Assembly (NCBI GenBank): GCA_003054665.1
Contig: QAYY01000015.1
Coordinates: 1-64,000, forward strand
Length of the DNA stretch: 64,000 nucleotides
From: Opitutaceae bacterium EW11
Lineage (GTDB): Bacteria > Verrucomicrobiota > Verrucomicrobiia > Opitutales > Opitutaceae
Direction: 5' to 3'
The position numbers and the translations under genes were made by a program. Shown here one piece after another: positions 52,090 to 60,617 of this stretch. How positions within the stretch are numbered: the first letter of the stretch is position 1; each line of letters starts with the position of its first letter. The notes below the pieces were generated by a model that saw only the letters and a program-made list of their open reading frames with translations, did not search any database and was not told the origin of the DNA.

Positions 52090-52332
52090 AGGAGAACCTT
52101 TTGAAGTCGAGGGCCACACGCGGGGATGGCCCTCTGTGGGCTCCCCCAGGTCTCCTGTCCTCGTCGCTCTCTTGGCGACCACGACTCGCGAGTTTCTGAG
52201 CAGACTGCCAGCGGCGTGCGCGCTGTCAGCTCATTGAGAATACACCTTTATCGACCGAAGGACTCCGAAATTAATGCGCATTTCTTGCGATTTCGTTCCG
52301 GAGCTCCCCGAAAGCCCCCTTTGGGCGATTTC

Positions 52333-52352
52333 CGTGTCCATGTTCGTGTCCA
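52333..52352. repeat. Tandem arm-type site, right end
   Basis: Two copies of CGTGTCCA have a 12-bp period (52333-52340 and 52345-52352), 72 bp inside attR. The pattern S-GTGTC-M-A with GTT before the second copy matches the pair at 16847-16866. This supports integrase or excisionase binding at both ends. Confidence 0.55.
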
Positions 52353-52424
52353 CGAAAAGCAGTGATTCGATCCATTTCGGAGGGCTTCGATAGCCCTTTC
52401 TCCTCTGAAAACTTCCTCGTTGAC

Positions 52425-52448
52425 ATGGTGCCCAGAGTCGGGGTCGAA
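52425..52448. repeat. attR: 3' end of tRNA-Leu
   Basis: This 24-bp sequence, identical to 16794-16817, is the 3' end of the intact tRNA-Leu(CAA) gene. Integration here keeps the tRNA functional because the element supplies the same 24 bp. Confidence 0.95.
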
Positions 52449-52513
52449 CCGACACTCCTTTAAAGGGAACCGGATTTTGAGTCCGGCGCGTCTGCCAATT
52501 CCGCCATCCGGGC
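52426..52513 (-). tRNA. tRNA-Leu (CAA)
   Basis: On the minus strand the acceptor stem GCCCGGA/TCTGGGC is followed by ACCA (CCA encoded). The anticodon stem CCGGA/TCCGG encloses CTCAAAA (anticodon CAA). A long variable arm and the T-arm GTCGG-TTCGACC-CCGAC fold as expected for a class II Leu tRNA. Its 3' end is the attachment site of the element, which lies to its left. Confidence 0.96.
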
Positions 52514-52883
52514 GATGGAAGAGCCGAAAAACGTAGGGCCGCTCCCGAGGTTGTAAATGGAATTCTCCGGCACACCGACCTGGTCTCCTGTTCGAAGAAA
52601 ACGCCGGCAGGCTGCGAGCAACCGGCCTCGGCGAGCTGCCGACAAATGCACGGGCCTTTCTGGACTGAGTCCCGACCCCGACGAAAAAAACTTCCGCCAT
52701 TTTTGAACGGCTCGGCGACTGCCGCGTCTCTCTCACCGTTAGTTACCCGTTCTTTTTTGTAGTCCATAGTTTGTAGTTCAAAGTCGGCAAGGGCGCTGGT
52801 TTTCACCAGCGCCCTTACTGTTTTACGGAGCCCAGGCTGCGTGCTTGCACCAGCGACCACGCGGAGTTTTGACTGGGCGCGCC
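52514..52883. other. Intergenic region with a strong hairpin
   Basis: This is 370 bp between tRNA-Leu and rsmE with no gene. It contains an 11-bp perfect inverted repeat AAGGGCGCTGG / CCAGCGCCCTT (52789-52816, loop TTTTCA) followed by a short ACTGTTTT. It is a possible terminator before rsmE. The rest should hold the tRNA and rsmE promoters. Confidence 0.5.
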
Positions 52884-53642
52884 ATGCCCGACTTCCGAGC
52901 CTTCTGCCGCCCCAGTGAACGTGAACCGGCCGAGATCCGCCTGTCCGCAGACGAGTCTCACCACTTGGTCAACGTGAACCGCGCCCACGTCGGCGACACG
53001 GTCGTCGCGTTTGACGGAGCCGGCACGGAGTGGATCTGCGAGCTCGTTTCCGACGCAAAGGCAGGAGCGGCGCTGAAGGTGCGCTTCAGCCAGAAAATCA
53101 AACCGCTGCCCTACGAAATTACGCTGGGGCAAGCGCTTCCGAAGGGTCCCTCGATGGACGCGATCGTGCGGAAGGCCACCGAGCTCGGCGCAAAACGCAT
53201 TGTCCCGCTCGAGAGTGAACGCACCCAGGTGCACCTCGACGGCGAGCGTCAGGACAAGAAAATCGAGAAGTGGCAAACCGCCGCGCTCGAGGCCGCCAAG
53301 CAGTGCGGAAACGCCTGGCTTCCGGAGATTCTCCCGATCGAACACGCCTCGGACTTCATGGAAAAAAGCCGCGGCTACGATCTGAAGCTGATCGCCAGCC
53401 TCCAACCCGGCGCCAAGTCGTTGAAATCGGTTTTGTCCACCTATCGCGCCACCACCGGCAAAGCGCCGCAGCGCGTTCTGTGGCTGATCGGGCCTGAGGG
53501 CGATTTCACTCCCGCCGAAATGAGCCAATCGAAGAGCACCGGGTTCGAGCCTATCGGCCTCGGACCTTTGGTGCTTCGCTGCGAAACCGCCGCCGTTTAC
53601 GCGCTAAGCGTGCTCAGCTACGAGCTTCAGAATCCCTCCTGA
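52884..53642 (+). CDS. rsmE: 16S rRNA (uracil-1498-N3)-methyltransferase RsmE
   Basis: The 252-aa SPOUT methyltransferase methylates N3 of U1498 in 16S rRNA using SAM. The N-terminal PUA-like domain has LSADESHHLVNVNRAHVGDTVVAFDG. The SPOUT knot region has LWLIGPEGDFTPAEM (trefoil-knot SAM pocket) and LGPLVLRCETAAVYALSVL, both diagnostic. Length is normal for the family. The ATG at 52884 fits the family N terminus; 13 upstream residues are extra. Confidence 0.93.
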   Translation: MPDFRAFCRPSEREPAEIRLSADESHHLVNVNRAHVGDTVVAFDGAGTEWICELVSDAKAGAALKVRFSQKIKPLPYEITLGQALPKGPSMDAIVRKATELGAKRIVPLESERTQVHLDGERQDKKIEKWQTAALEAAKQCGNAWLPEILPIEHASDFMEKSRGYDLKLIASLQPGAKSLKSVLSTYRATTGKAPQRVLWLIGPEGDFTPAEMSQSKSTGFEPIGLGPLVLRCETAAVYALSVLSYELQNPS

Positions 53643-53838
53643 GGCCTGCGCATTCCTCGGGCGGCCTGCGCCCGAGATGCCAGTTTCACCCGTCTGCTTC
53701 GCGGCCGTGCCCTGAAAACGGATACGGTCGCCAGCTATCGATCCGTTTCAGCCGCGGCGTCCGGCGTTGCATCGGCCCATGGACGCGGGAGCTCTCGATC
53801 GAGAGCGACGAATCGGGCGGCGAGTCCGCCGCCCTCCG

Positions 53839-55413
53839 TCACCAAACCAGCAGGCCGCCGGCAAAGGTCAGTCCGGCACCCACGCTGCAGAAGATGATCT
53901 TGTCTCCGGCGTTGAAGATGCCCTCCTCCGCCGCCCAGCCGAGAGCCATCGAGACGCTGGCCGCACTGGTGTTTCCGTATTTCCCGATCGTGACGACAAA
54001 CCGCTCGTAGGGGATGCCCACGCGTTTGCTGACCGCCCTCAGGATTCGCTCGTTGGCCTGGTGAGGGACGATCCACGCGATGTCCTCCGGTTTCAGCTGG
54101 TGGCGCGCAAGGGTCTTCTCGATCTCGTCCGCGAAGGCGATGACCGCGTGCTTGAACACAGCGGCGCCGTTCATCTGCAGGAAAAAGTCGTCGCGATCGA
54201 TGCCCTCGGGATGCGGGAACGGCCGGGTCGCTCCACCGCCGGGCCGCTGGATCGCACAGAACTGTTCTGCATCGCCCGACAGCGCCATGCGGCCGAGGCG
54301 ATGGCCTCCCGGTGCGTCCGTGAGGATGGCGGCACCGGCGCCGTCGCCGAAGAGAAAAGCCGTCGCGTGGTCCTTGGGATTGGTGATGCGCGAAAGCAGT
54401 TCGGCCGTGACGACGATCAGCTTCTTCGCCGTGCCGGACCGAATGAAGGCGCGGCCCACTTCGAGGGCGTAGAGCCACCCGGCGCAGGCAGCGTTGAGGT
54501 CGAATGCGAGGGCGCGGGGGATGCCCAATTGTTTGGCGAGCGCGCTGGCCATCGAAGGCACCGGCTGGTCGGGAATCAGCGTCGCCATGATCACGCCGTC
54601 GATCTCGCCGACCGGCACGTTGGCCTGTTTGAGGGCATGCTGCACGGCGGTCGCGGCAAGGCTCGTGGCGGTTTCGCCGTTGGAAGCATACCGGCGTTCA
54701 CGGATGCCCGTCAGCTTGATGACCTCGGCCTCCGTCATGTCCGGGAAAGCCTTCAGAATCTCGCTGTTCGAACGAACTCCGCTCGGGAAAGCGTAGCCTA
54801 CTCCGGCGATGCAGACCGTCTCGTTCGCATGGGGCAGAAACCCGGACGAAGAGGGAGCCTTCGCGGCGGCGGCAGCGGGGGCGGAACGCACCTTTTCCAA
54901 ATAGCGGGCGACATCGTCGCCGGAAACGCGGCCTCCCGGACCCGTCGCTTCGATGTCCGTGATCTTCGCCGGATCGAGGCCGGCATCCGTCGCGAGCTTG
55001 GCCGCCCGGGGCGTCCATTGGGGGCCTGACGAAACCTTCGCCGCCGCCGGCGCGGGAATGTGCGGTGTGGCGACCGGAACGCTGGGGGGCGTCTGCGCGG
55101 CGACCTTGGGCGCAGTCGTGGCCGGCGGAACCGTCGCCTTCGTTTCGAGGTGTTTCAAAGCCACATCCGACGTCTCAATCCGGAGAAACGGAGCGCCCGA
55201 CGGAAGAATGTCACCGGCCCGGCCGATCACGTCGCGCACGGTGCCGTCGCAGGGCGATTCAAACTCGAAGACGGACTTATCGCTCTCCAACTCGGCCAGT
55301 TTTTGCCCCTTCTTCACGGCGGCTCCGGCAGTGACCGTGATGTCGATCACGGTCAGCTCGTGTACGGTGGCGCCCATGGAGGGCACAGGCACTTCGATCA
55401 GAAACGTTTCCAT
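53839..55413 (-). CDS. Lipoyl-domain / E3-binding-domain / 3-oxoacyl-ACP synthase III fusion
   Basis: This 524-aa protein joins three modules. Residues 1-82 are a lipoyl/biotinyl domain with Lys46 in LAELESDKSVF. An Ala/Pro linker follows. Residues 133-174 match the peripheral subunit (E3)-binding domain of 2-oxo-acid dehydrogenase E2 (TPRAAKLATDAGLDPAKI then GPGGRVSGDDVARYL). After a second linker, residues 195-524 are a FabH-type KAS III with catalytic Cys310 (NAACAGW), His451 (PHQANERIL) and Asn481 (KYGNTSAAS). It is E2-like, with the acyltransferase core replaced by KAS III, suggesting use of an acyl-lipoyl primer for fatty-acid or polyketide initiation. That is inference. Confidence 0.85.
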   Translation of the reverse strand: METFLIEVPVPSMGATVHELTVIDITVTAGAAVKKGQKLAELESDKSVFEFESPCDGTVRDVIGRAGDILPSGAPFLRIETSDVALKHLETKATVPPATTAPKVAAQTPPSVPVATPHIPAPAAAKVSSGPQWTPRAAKLATDAGLDPAKITDIEATGPGGRVSGDDVARYLEKVRSAPAAAAAKAPSSSGFLPHANETVCIAGVGYAFPSGVRSNSEILKAFPDMTEAEVIKLTGIRERRYASNGETATSLAATAVQHALKQANVPVGEIDGVIMATLIPDQPVPSMASALAKQLGIPRALAFDLNAACAGWLYALEVGRAFIRSGTAKKLIVVTAELLSRITNPKDHATAFLFGDGAGAAILTDAPGGHRLGRMALSGDAEQFCAIQRPGGGATRPFPHPEGIDRDDFFLQMNGAAVFKHAVIAFADEIEKTLARHQLKPEDIAWIVPHQANERILRAVSKRVGIPYERFVVTIGKYGNTSAASVSMALGWAAEEGIFNAGDKIIFCSVGAGLTFAGGLLVW

Positions 55414-55526
55414 CGTTTTGGCGAGTTGTACGGGTAACGCTCAGGTTCGCAAGGGCTGCGGCCGGGGCGACGGTCTAAGCTTTGTTGGTCGGGTTGGCTC
55501 GGTCAACGCCGGTCGTTGACAGCTCG

Positions 55527-56903
55527 TCAGCCTCGCGAGCCGGGAAGCCCGAGCAGTTTCACTTTGTACGCAAGCGCTCTGGGACTAATCCCCAGAATCT
55601 GCGCGGCCTCTCGGCGATTGCTCGTCACGCGCGACAACGTTTCACGAATCAGCCGGGCTTCAACTTCCGGAATGCTCATGCGAGCCCGCACCGTAAACAG
55701 GACCGACTCGTCGGACTCGGCGGAAGCGGCGGGCGGCGGCGGCGCATAACTCGCGTCGATCTCCGTCGCGCGAACGGTCACCACCAAACGTTCGATGAGA
55801 TTGCGCAGCTGGCGGATGTTACCCGGCCAGCGGTGGCGCATGAGGGCCTTGAGAAAATCGTCGGTGAACACCTTCCTCTTGCGGCTGTGTCGGGCGGAAA
55901 AGTGGGCGTTGAACGACTCGACAAGCGCGGGAATATCCTCTGGACGCTCGCGCAGCGGAGGCAGGGAAAGCTCCACGATGTTGAGCCGGTAGAGCAGGTC
56001 TTCGCGAAACCGTCCCTCGTTGGCCCACTTCGCGAGATCGCGGTTGGTCGCCGCAACGATGCGCACGTCGGCCCGCACCGGGCGCGAACTGCCGACCGGG
56101 CGGAAAACGCCGTCCTCCAAAACGCGCAGCAGGTCGCCTTGTCCTTTTCCGCTGAGGTCTCCGATTTCGTCAAGTAGCAGCGTCCCGCTCGCCGCGAGCT
56201 GAAATGCGCCCGGGCGATCGTTGATCGCGCCGGTGAAAGCGCCGCGCACGTGGCCGAAGAGTTCGGACTCGATCAGATTGTCCGGCAAACCGGCGCAGTT
56301 GATCGCGACAAACGGTCCATGCCGGCGGTTGCTTCGGTCGTGAAGCGCACGGGCAACGAGGTCCTTGCCCGTTCCGCTTTCTCCCGTGACCAGCACCGGC
56401 ACGTTGGTCGTCGCGACTTCAGCGACGGTTTCCGCCACATGGCGCATCCGGCCGCTGGCACCGACAAAGACGTCCGGATCGGCACGCCGCTTAAGGCTGC
56501 GACGCAACTTCGGGTCGGCCGCGACCAAGGCCTGACGATCCAGCGCCTGATCAATGGCCGCATACAGCGCCTGCGGGTCCACCGGCTTTGAAACGTAATC
56601 GCGCGCCCCTTGCCGCACCGCCTCCATCGCCTGCGAGATCGTCGCGCCCTCGCCACATAGAATAAACTCGGTGTCGGGCGAAACCGTGCGAATCCGCCGC
56701 ATGAACACGATCGGATCCACCCGTCCCGCCTCAAAACCCAGCACCACCAAATTGAGCGCCTCCGTGCTCGCATATCGCTCCACATGCGCTTCCGTGGAGG
56801 CAGCCAGCGTCCGGTAGCCACGGTCTTCCAGCAAGCCAGTGAGTTTGCCCAAATCGGCCGCATTGCGATCCAACACGGCCACGGTAATATTCGCCGGGTT
56901 CAC
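55527..56903 (-). CDS. NtrC-family sigma-54 activator with degenerate receiver
   Basis: The 458-aa bacterial enhancer-binding protein has a receiver-like domain (6-125), an AAA+ domain with GESGTGK (174-180), GAFTGA (221-226) and LLLDEIGDL (242-250), and a Fis-type HTH ([20 protein letters not shown]). In the receiver the phospho-acceptor Asp is replaced by Gly56 ([10 protein letters not shown]), although Asp12 and Lys106 (SKP) remain. It is probably not phosphorylated in the ordinary way. The start is GTG at 56903 with a TATAAT directly upstream. It diverges from the SulP transporter, which has a candidate sigma-54 promoter. Confidence 0.88.
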   Translation of the reverse strand: MNPANITVAVLDRNAADLGKLTGLLEDRGYRTLAASTEAHVERYASTEALNLVVLGFEAGRVDPIVFMRRIRTVSPDTEFILCGEGATISQAMEAVRQGARDYVSKPVDPQALYAAIDQALDRQALVAADPKLRRSLKRRADPDVFVGASGRMRHVAETVAEVATTNVPVLVTGESGTGKDLVARALHDRSNRRHGPFVAINCAGLPDNLIESELFGHVRGAFTGAINDRPGAFQLAASGTLLLDEIGDLSGKGQGDLLRVLEDGVFRPVGSSRPVRADVRIVAATNRDLAKWANEGRFREDLLYRLNIVELSLPPLRERPEDIPALVESFNAHFSARHSRKRKVFTDDFLKALMRHRWPGNIRQLRNLIERLVVTVRATEIDASYAPPPPAASAESDESVLFTVRARMSIPEVEARLIRETLSRVTSNRREAAQILGISPRALAYKVKLLGLPGSRG

Positions 56904-56911
56904 TGGAGTAT

Positions 56912-56917
56912 ATTATA
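56912..56917 (-). promoter_or_regulatory. -10-like TATAAT before the activator gene
   Basis: A perfect TATAAT on the minus strand ends 8 bp before the GTG start codon of the NtrC-like gene. No Shine-Dalgarno sequence is visible. If used, transcription would begin at or next to the start codon, giving a leaderless mRNA. The -35 side is weak. Confidence 0.4.
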
Positions 56918-57049
56918 GAAAAAATTGCTCCAGAGGCTATGCAAGAATTGCACTTCTTTGGGCACTTTTGGGAAAAGGCCGGCCGGCTACAACCAGCAAA
57001 CGTCTCTAGGTAGGTCATCAGCAGGCGGATACAACCGGCCCGCCAATCC

Positions 57050-57065
57050 TGGCAGAGTCTATGCC
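57050..57065 (+). promoter_or_regulatory. Candidate sigma-54 promoter for the SulP gene
   Basis: TGGCAGAGTCTATGCC has the invariant GG (57051-57052) and GC (57063-57064) separated by 10 bp and agrees with TGGCA and TGC of the -24/-12 consensus. It lies about 180 bp upstream of the SulP start and is divergent from a sigma-54 activator gene. Confidence 0.5.
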
Positions 57066-57246
57066 TTTGTTGGGGCATGACGTTCAATAGGTCCTTGCGC
57101 TTTTTTGCCGCGGCTTGCTCCGCGGGCACCGGAGCGCATCGGCATGGAGCTGTGCGGGTGGTAGGCGCCCGGCGCTCCGAGGCCGGAAGGGATCTGCCGA
57201 TCGCCCCGGGGTTCGCCCTTTTTCGGCTGACGGGAGTACGCGGCTG

Positions 57247-58998
57247 ATGGCCCTCCGCATCGGCGAGTTTCAACCCCGCAGTTTTACGCTGTGGGGCTCG
57301 GGGTATAGTCGTCAGGACGCACTCGCCGATCTGAAGGCGGGTGCGACCGTGGGCCTGATTGCCCTGCCGCTTGCCCTGGCTCTGGGAATCACGAGCCTTC
57401 CGCAGTCGATCGCCGGTGCCGTGCCGGCTGCGGCAATCGGCGTTCTCACCGCAGTGATCGGCGGCTTCATCGTTTCGCTCCTGGGCGGCAGCCGCGTGCA
57501 GATCGGGGGTCCGACCGTCGCGTTCATTCCGGTCATTCTCCTCGTTCTCCAGCAGCATGGATACATCGGGCTGCTGGTGGCGACGATGCTGGCCGGCGGG
57601 ATTCTGATCATCATGGGCATCTCGCGGCTGGGTAATCTCGTCCGCTACATCCCCTATCCCGTCACGAGCGGACTCACGACCGGCATCGCCATTTCGGTCA
57701 TTGTGACGCTTACGCCCGACTTCCTCGGGATTCCGGACGGCCCAGCGGCGCCGCACGAGTTTGTGGCGCGGGTCGGCTGGATCGCGCAGCACATTCCGCA
57801 GATCAATCCGCTCGCCGCGATCCTCGGTATCGCCTGCGCCCTGCTGATCTACTTCTGGCCGCGCCTGGGTTGGCAGAGACTGCCGGGCTCCGTCGTGGCT
57901 CTTGTGGTCGCCACGCTCGCGGTGGTGTTCCTTCACTGGCAATCCCTCTACGGCGTGACCACCGTCGGCACCCGTTCTGGCGCCAACTTGCTGCCCGATC
58001 GCCTGACGCTCGTCTCGCTCAGCGATCTCACCGTCAGCCGAATCCGAGATCTGATCGTGCCCGCGACTTCGATCGCGCTCCTCGTGGCGATCGACTCCCT
58101 CCTTTCCGCCCGCGTGGCCGACACGCTCATCAACGACCGCCACGACCCGAACTCGGAACTCATCGCTCACGGACTGGCCAACCTGCTCTGCCCTTTTCTG
58201 GGCGGTCTCCCGGTGAGCGGCGCCGTCGCCCGCACCTCGACGAACATCCGGTGCGGCGGACGCACGCCGCTGGCCGGCATGGTGCACGCCGCGGTCCTCC
58301 TGGTGCTCGTTCTCGCGCTTCAGCGCTATCTGCTTTTTGTCCCCCTCTCCGCCCTGGCCGCCGTGCTGCTCCTGGTCGCATACCGCCGCGGCGAATGGCA
58401 CGAGTTCGCCCGCCTCGGACAGATGACGCGCAGCGACGGCGTGGTCCTGGTCACAAGCTGCGTCCTCACGGTTTTCTTCGGCGTGGTGGTCGCGGTCGAG
58501 GTGGCGATGGTGCTCGCCGCAATCCTGTTCATCCGCCGCATGGCCGACACGACGCAGGTTTCGCTCGTCACGGCCAACGACGAACTCGAGACGTCGGAAC
58601 AAGTCGCCCACGGCAAACGAATCCCTGACGGCGTCCTGGTCTACCGGATCTTCGGCCCGTTCTTCTTCGGAGCGGCGGAGAAGATGGAAGACGCGCTCCG
58701 GAGGATGGAGCGGCTCCCCCGTGTATTGATTGTGCGGATGCAGCTCGTTCCGGCGATGGACGCCACCGCCCTGGATACGCTGGAAACCGTGCTCGAAAAG
58801 ATGCGCGCCGCGGGCGGCACCGTCATCCTCAGCGGGCCGCATCGCCAGCCCCTGCAGCTATTGTCCAAGGCCGGATTCGTCGAACGGATCGGCCGCCCGA
58901 ACATCCGCGCCCATTTCGACGACGCGCTCGCGCGCGCCGAGGAATTGCTCGAGGACATGAAGGTCCCGAAGGCCGAAGAAGCGAGGGTGCGCCCATGA
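57247..58998 (+). CDS. SulP family anion transporter with STAS domain
   Basis: The 583-aa integral membrane transporter has about 12 TM helices. Signatures are DLKAGATVGLIALPLALALGI at the start, GSRVQIGGPTVAFI, GLPVSGAVARTSTNIRCGGRTPLAG and VPLSALAAVLL. These are diagnostic of the SulP/SLC26 family (sulfate, bicarbonate or other anions). A C-terminal STAS domain follows (VLVYRIFGPFFFGAAEKMEDAL ... DATALDTLETVLEKMRAAGGTVILSG). The start at 57247 begins the conserved N terminus. It is probably controlled by the divergent NtrC-like activator. The anion is not determined. Confidence 0.92.
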   Translation: MALRIGEFQPRSFTLWGSGYSRQDALADLKAGATVGLIALPLALALGITSLPQSIAGAVPAAAIGVLTAVIGGFIVSLLGGSRVQIGGPTVAFIPVILLVLQQHGYIGLLVATMLAGGILIIMGISRLGNLVRYIPYPVTSGLTTGIAISVIVTLTPDFLGIPDGPAAPHEFVARVGWIAQHIPQINPLAAILGIACALLIYFWPRLGWQRLPGSVVALVVATLAVVFLHWQSLYGVTTVGTRSGANLLPDRLTLVSLSDLTVSRIRDLIVPATSIALLVAIDSLLSARVADTLINDRHDPNSELIAHGLANLLCPFLGGLPVSGAVARTSTNIRCGGRTPLAGMVHAAVLLVLVLALQRYLLFVPLSALAAVLLLVAYRRGEWHEFARLGQMTRSDGVVLVTSCVLTVFFGVVVAVEVAMVLAAILFIRRMADTTQVSLVTANDELETSEQVAHGKRIPDGVLVYRIFGPFFFGAAEKMEDALRRMERLPRVLIVRMQLVPAMDATALDTLETVLEKMRAAGGTVILSGPHRQPLQLLSKAGFVERIGRPNIRAHFDDALARAEELLEDMKVPKAEEARVRP

Positions 58999-59194
58999 AA
59001 ACTTGCGCCTCCAACTCCGGCCGGCTCGGCGTCTCCACCTTTCCCCTACCAAGAACACCCCGTTCCCCGTTCACACCCCTGAGGGAGGGAACCGTGTAGG
59101 AGAAGGACGCAAACGAAGTCCGCGGCGGCCCACAGACCGGTGACACACCGGCCCGCGCGGAGCTTGTCGTCCTACCTTTCCATTTTCGGCAACC

Positions 59195-59920
59195 ATGCTA
59201 CGCAAACCCATCCCTCTCTGGATTATTGCTGGTGGATTCGCCCTGACTCTCATCGGCGGCTGCATCAACGCCGTCGGCTTCCTCAGCCTCTACCACCAGG
59301 CGCTGAGTCACATGTCCGGGACGCTCTGCGCCCTGGGCTTCAACCTGGCCACGGAGCCAGCGCCCGTCGTCTGGCATTCGCTGCGCGTGCTGGTCTCGTT
59401 CTTCTTCGGCGCGCTGCTGAGCGGTTTCATTCTCCGCCAAAGCACCCTGAAGGCCGGGCGCCGGTACGGCGTCACGCTCGCGGTCGAATCCGCGCTGCTT
59501 TTCGCCGCGGTCCACGCCTTCCGAGTGAACTCGGTTTGGGGCGTGTACTTCGCCGCAGCGGCATGCGGCCTGCAGAACGCCATGGCCTCGAGCTACAGCG
59601 GCACCGTGATTCGCACGACCCACGTCACCGGCATGGTGACGGACCTCGGCATCGCGTGCGGCCACATGCTGCGCCGGCAGCCCGTCGAGTGGCGCCGCTT
59701 CAAGCTGTACGCCGCGCTGATGACGGGCTTCTTCGCCGGAAGCTACATGGGGGCGGTCAGTTTCGTCCGCATCGGCTACGACACGCTCCTCTTCCCGGCG
59801 GCCCTCGCCGGCGCGACCGGGCTCGGCTACGCGATCTTCAAACACATCGAGCGCCGGCAATTCCAGCGCTCCGAGCAAGCGGCGCTCCGCGATCTGCCTC
59901 GCGCGCCGGATCCGCTCTAA
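59195..59920 (+). CDS. DUF1275 (YoaK-like) membrane protein
   Basis: The 241-aa protein has six predicted TM helices. The DUF1275 signatures are IGGCINAVGFLSLYHQALSHMSGT, AAACGLQNAMASSY and HVTGMVTDLGIACGHMLRR. The family is of unknown function. It lies between the SulP gene and the nucleotidyltransferase-like gene, same strand. Confidence 0.9.
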   Translation: MLRKPIPLWIIAGGFALTLIGGCINAVGFLSLYHQALSHMSGTLCALGFNLATEPAPVVWHSLRVLVSFFFGALLSGFILRQSTLKAGRRYGVTLAVESALLFAAVHAFRVNSVWGVYFAAAACGLQNAMASSYSGTVIRTTHVTGMVTDLGIACGHMLRRQPVEWRRFKLYAALMTGFFAGSYMGAVSFVRIGYDTLLFPAALAGATGLGYAIFKHIERRQFQRSEQAALRDLPRAPDPL

Positions 59921-59935
59921 ACCCGAATTTCCGCC

Positions 59936-60508
59936 ATGTCTGATAGTTTTCTCTCACACCGTCGGATCACCCGCGCTCTCCGTCGACTCTCCGAGCTTGC
60001 GGCCAACGAGCGCCTCGCTCTGGAAATCGCGCTCTGCCACGGGCACATCATGACCGTCGTCTACACGCTGCCCGACGACGCGAGCGGGCACGCCAAGATG
60101 GTCGTTTCGAGTTCGCGCGGGGCGGAACTCGTCCGGCAGGTCGCCTCGGAGCAGCGCCTTCCCTCCGCCTGGATCGAGGAGGACGTGAAGTTCTTCGTCG
60201 CGCTCACCGCGGCGCGTAATCCGTCGCAGCTCCGCGAATACGCGCCCAGCCTGATTCTCTCGGTTTCCGAGCCGCCGCATCTCTTCGCGATGAAGCTCCA
60301 CGCCCTGCACGCCGACAGTTCGCCGGCGCTCGCGGACCGGCATGACCTCGCCTTCCTGCTGCAGAAGCTGAGCCTCAGCTCGATGGAAGCCGTCGAGCAC
60401 GCCTATGCGCGGTTTTTTCCGGATCAGGCCCTGCCCGACGACGTCCGAAAAATCGTCGCTCAGCTTCTGCCCGCCAGCAACGCGCCCTTCGCCGCGCCGG
60501 TGCGCTAG
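59936..60508 (+). CDS. Nucleotidyltransferase-like protein (DUF6036-like)
   Basis: The 190-aa protein resembles DUF6036/AbiEii-type nucleotidyltransferase-fold proteins. It has VSEPPHLFAMKLHALHADSSPALADRHDLAFLLQKLSLSS, the Lys-containing helix followed by an R-x-H-Asp-Leu segment typical of this group. Some relatives are toxin-like. No antitoxin partner is obvious, and it lies 15 bp after the DUF1275 gene. Catalytic GS motif is not clearly visible, so activity is uncertain. Confidence 0.6.
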   Translation: MSDSFLSHRRITRALRRLSELAANERLALEIALCHGHIMTVVYTLPDDASGHAKMVVSSSRGAELVRQVASEQRLPSAWIEEDVKFFVALTAARNPSQLREYAPSLILSVSEPPHLFAMKLHALHADSSPALADRHDLAFLLQKLSLSSMEAVEHAYARFFPDQALPDDVRKIVAQLLPASNAPFAAPVR

Positions 60509-60617
60509 AGGTTCTCCAGCGTTCGCCGTTCACGGAGCCGCCGGCGGGGGTTCCGATCGCCTCGTTCCGGCGTGCACCTGAACGCCTCAGACCGCGCTTG
60601 CGATTCGGCAGCGCAGA

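Larger units (their letters stand above)
16794..52448. mobile_element. Integrative mobilisable/conjugative element in tRNA-Leu(CAA)
   Basis: About 35.6 kb are bounded by a 24-bp direct repeat of the tRNA-Leu 3' end. A tyrosine integrase lies just inside the left end and a putative excisionase just inside the right end. The interior encodes a relaxase operon, a hairpin-rich candidate oriT, a primase, a DotA/TraY- or TrbL-like membrane protein, exported proteins, regulators and probable defence/cargo genes. The intact tRNA is at the right end and the truncated repeat at the left. No type IV secretion ATPases are seen, so transfer probably needs helper functions or an unrecognised apparatus. Confidence 0.93.
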
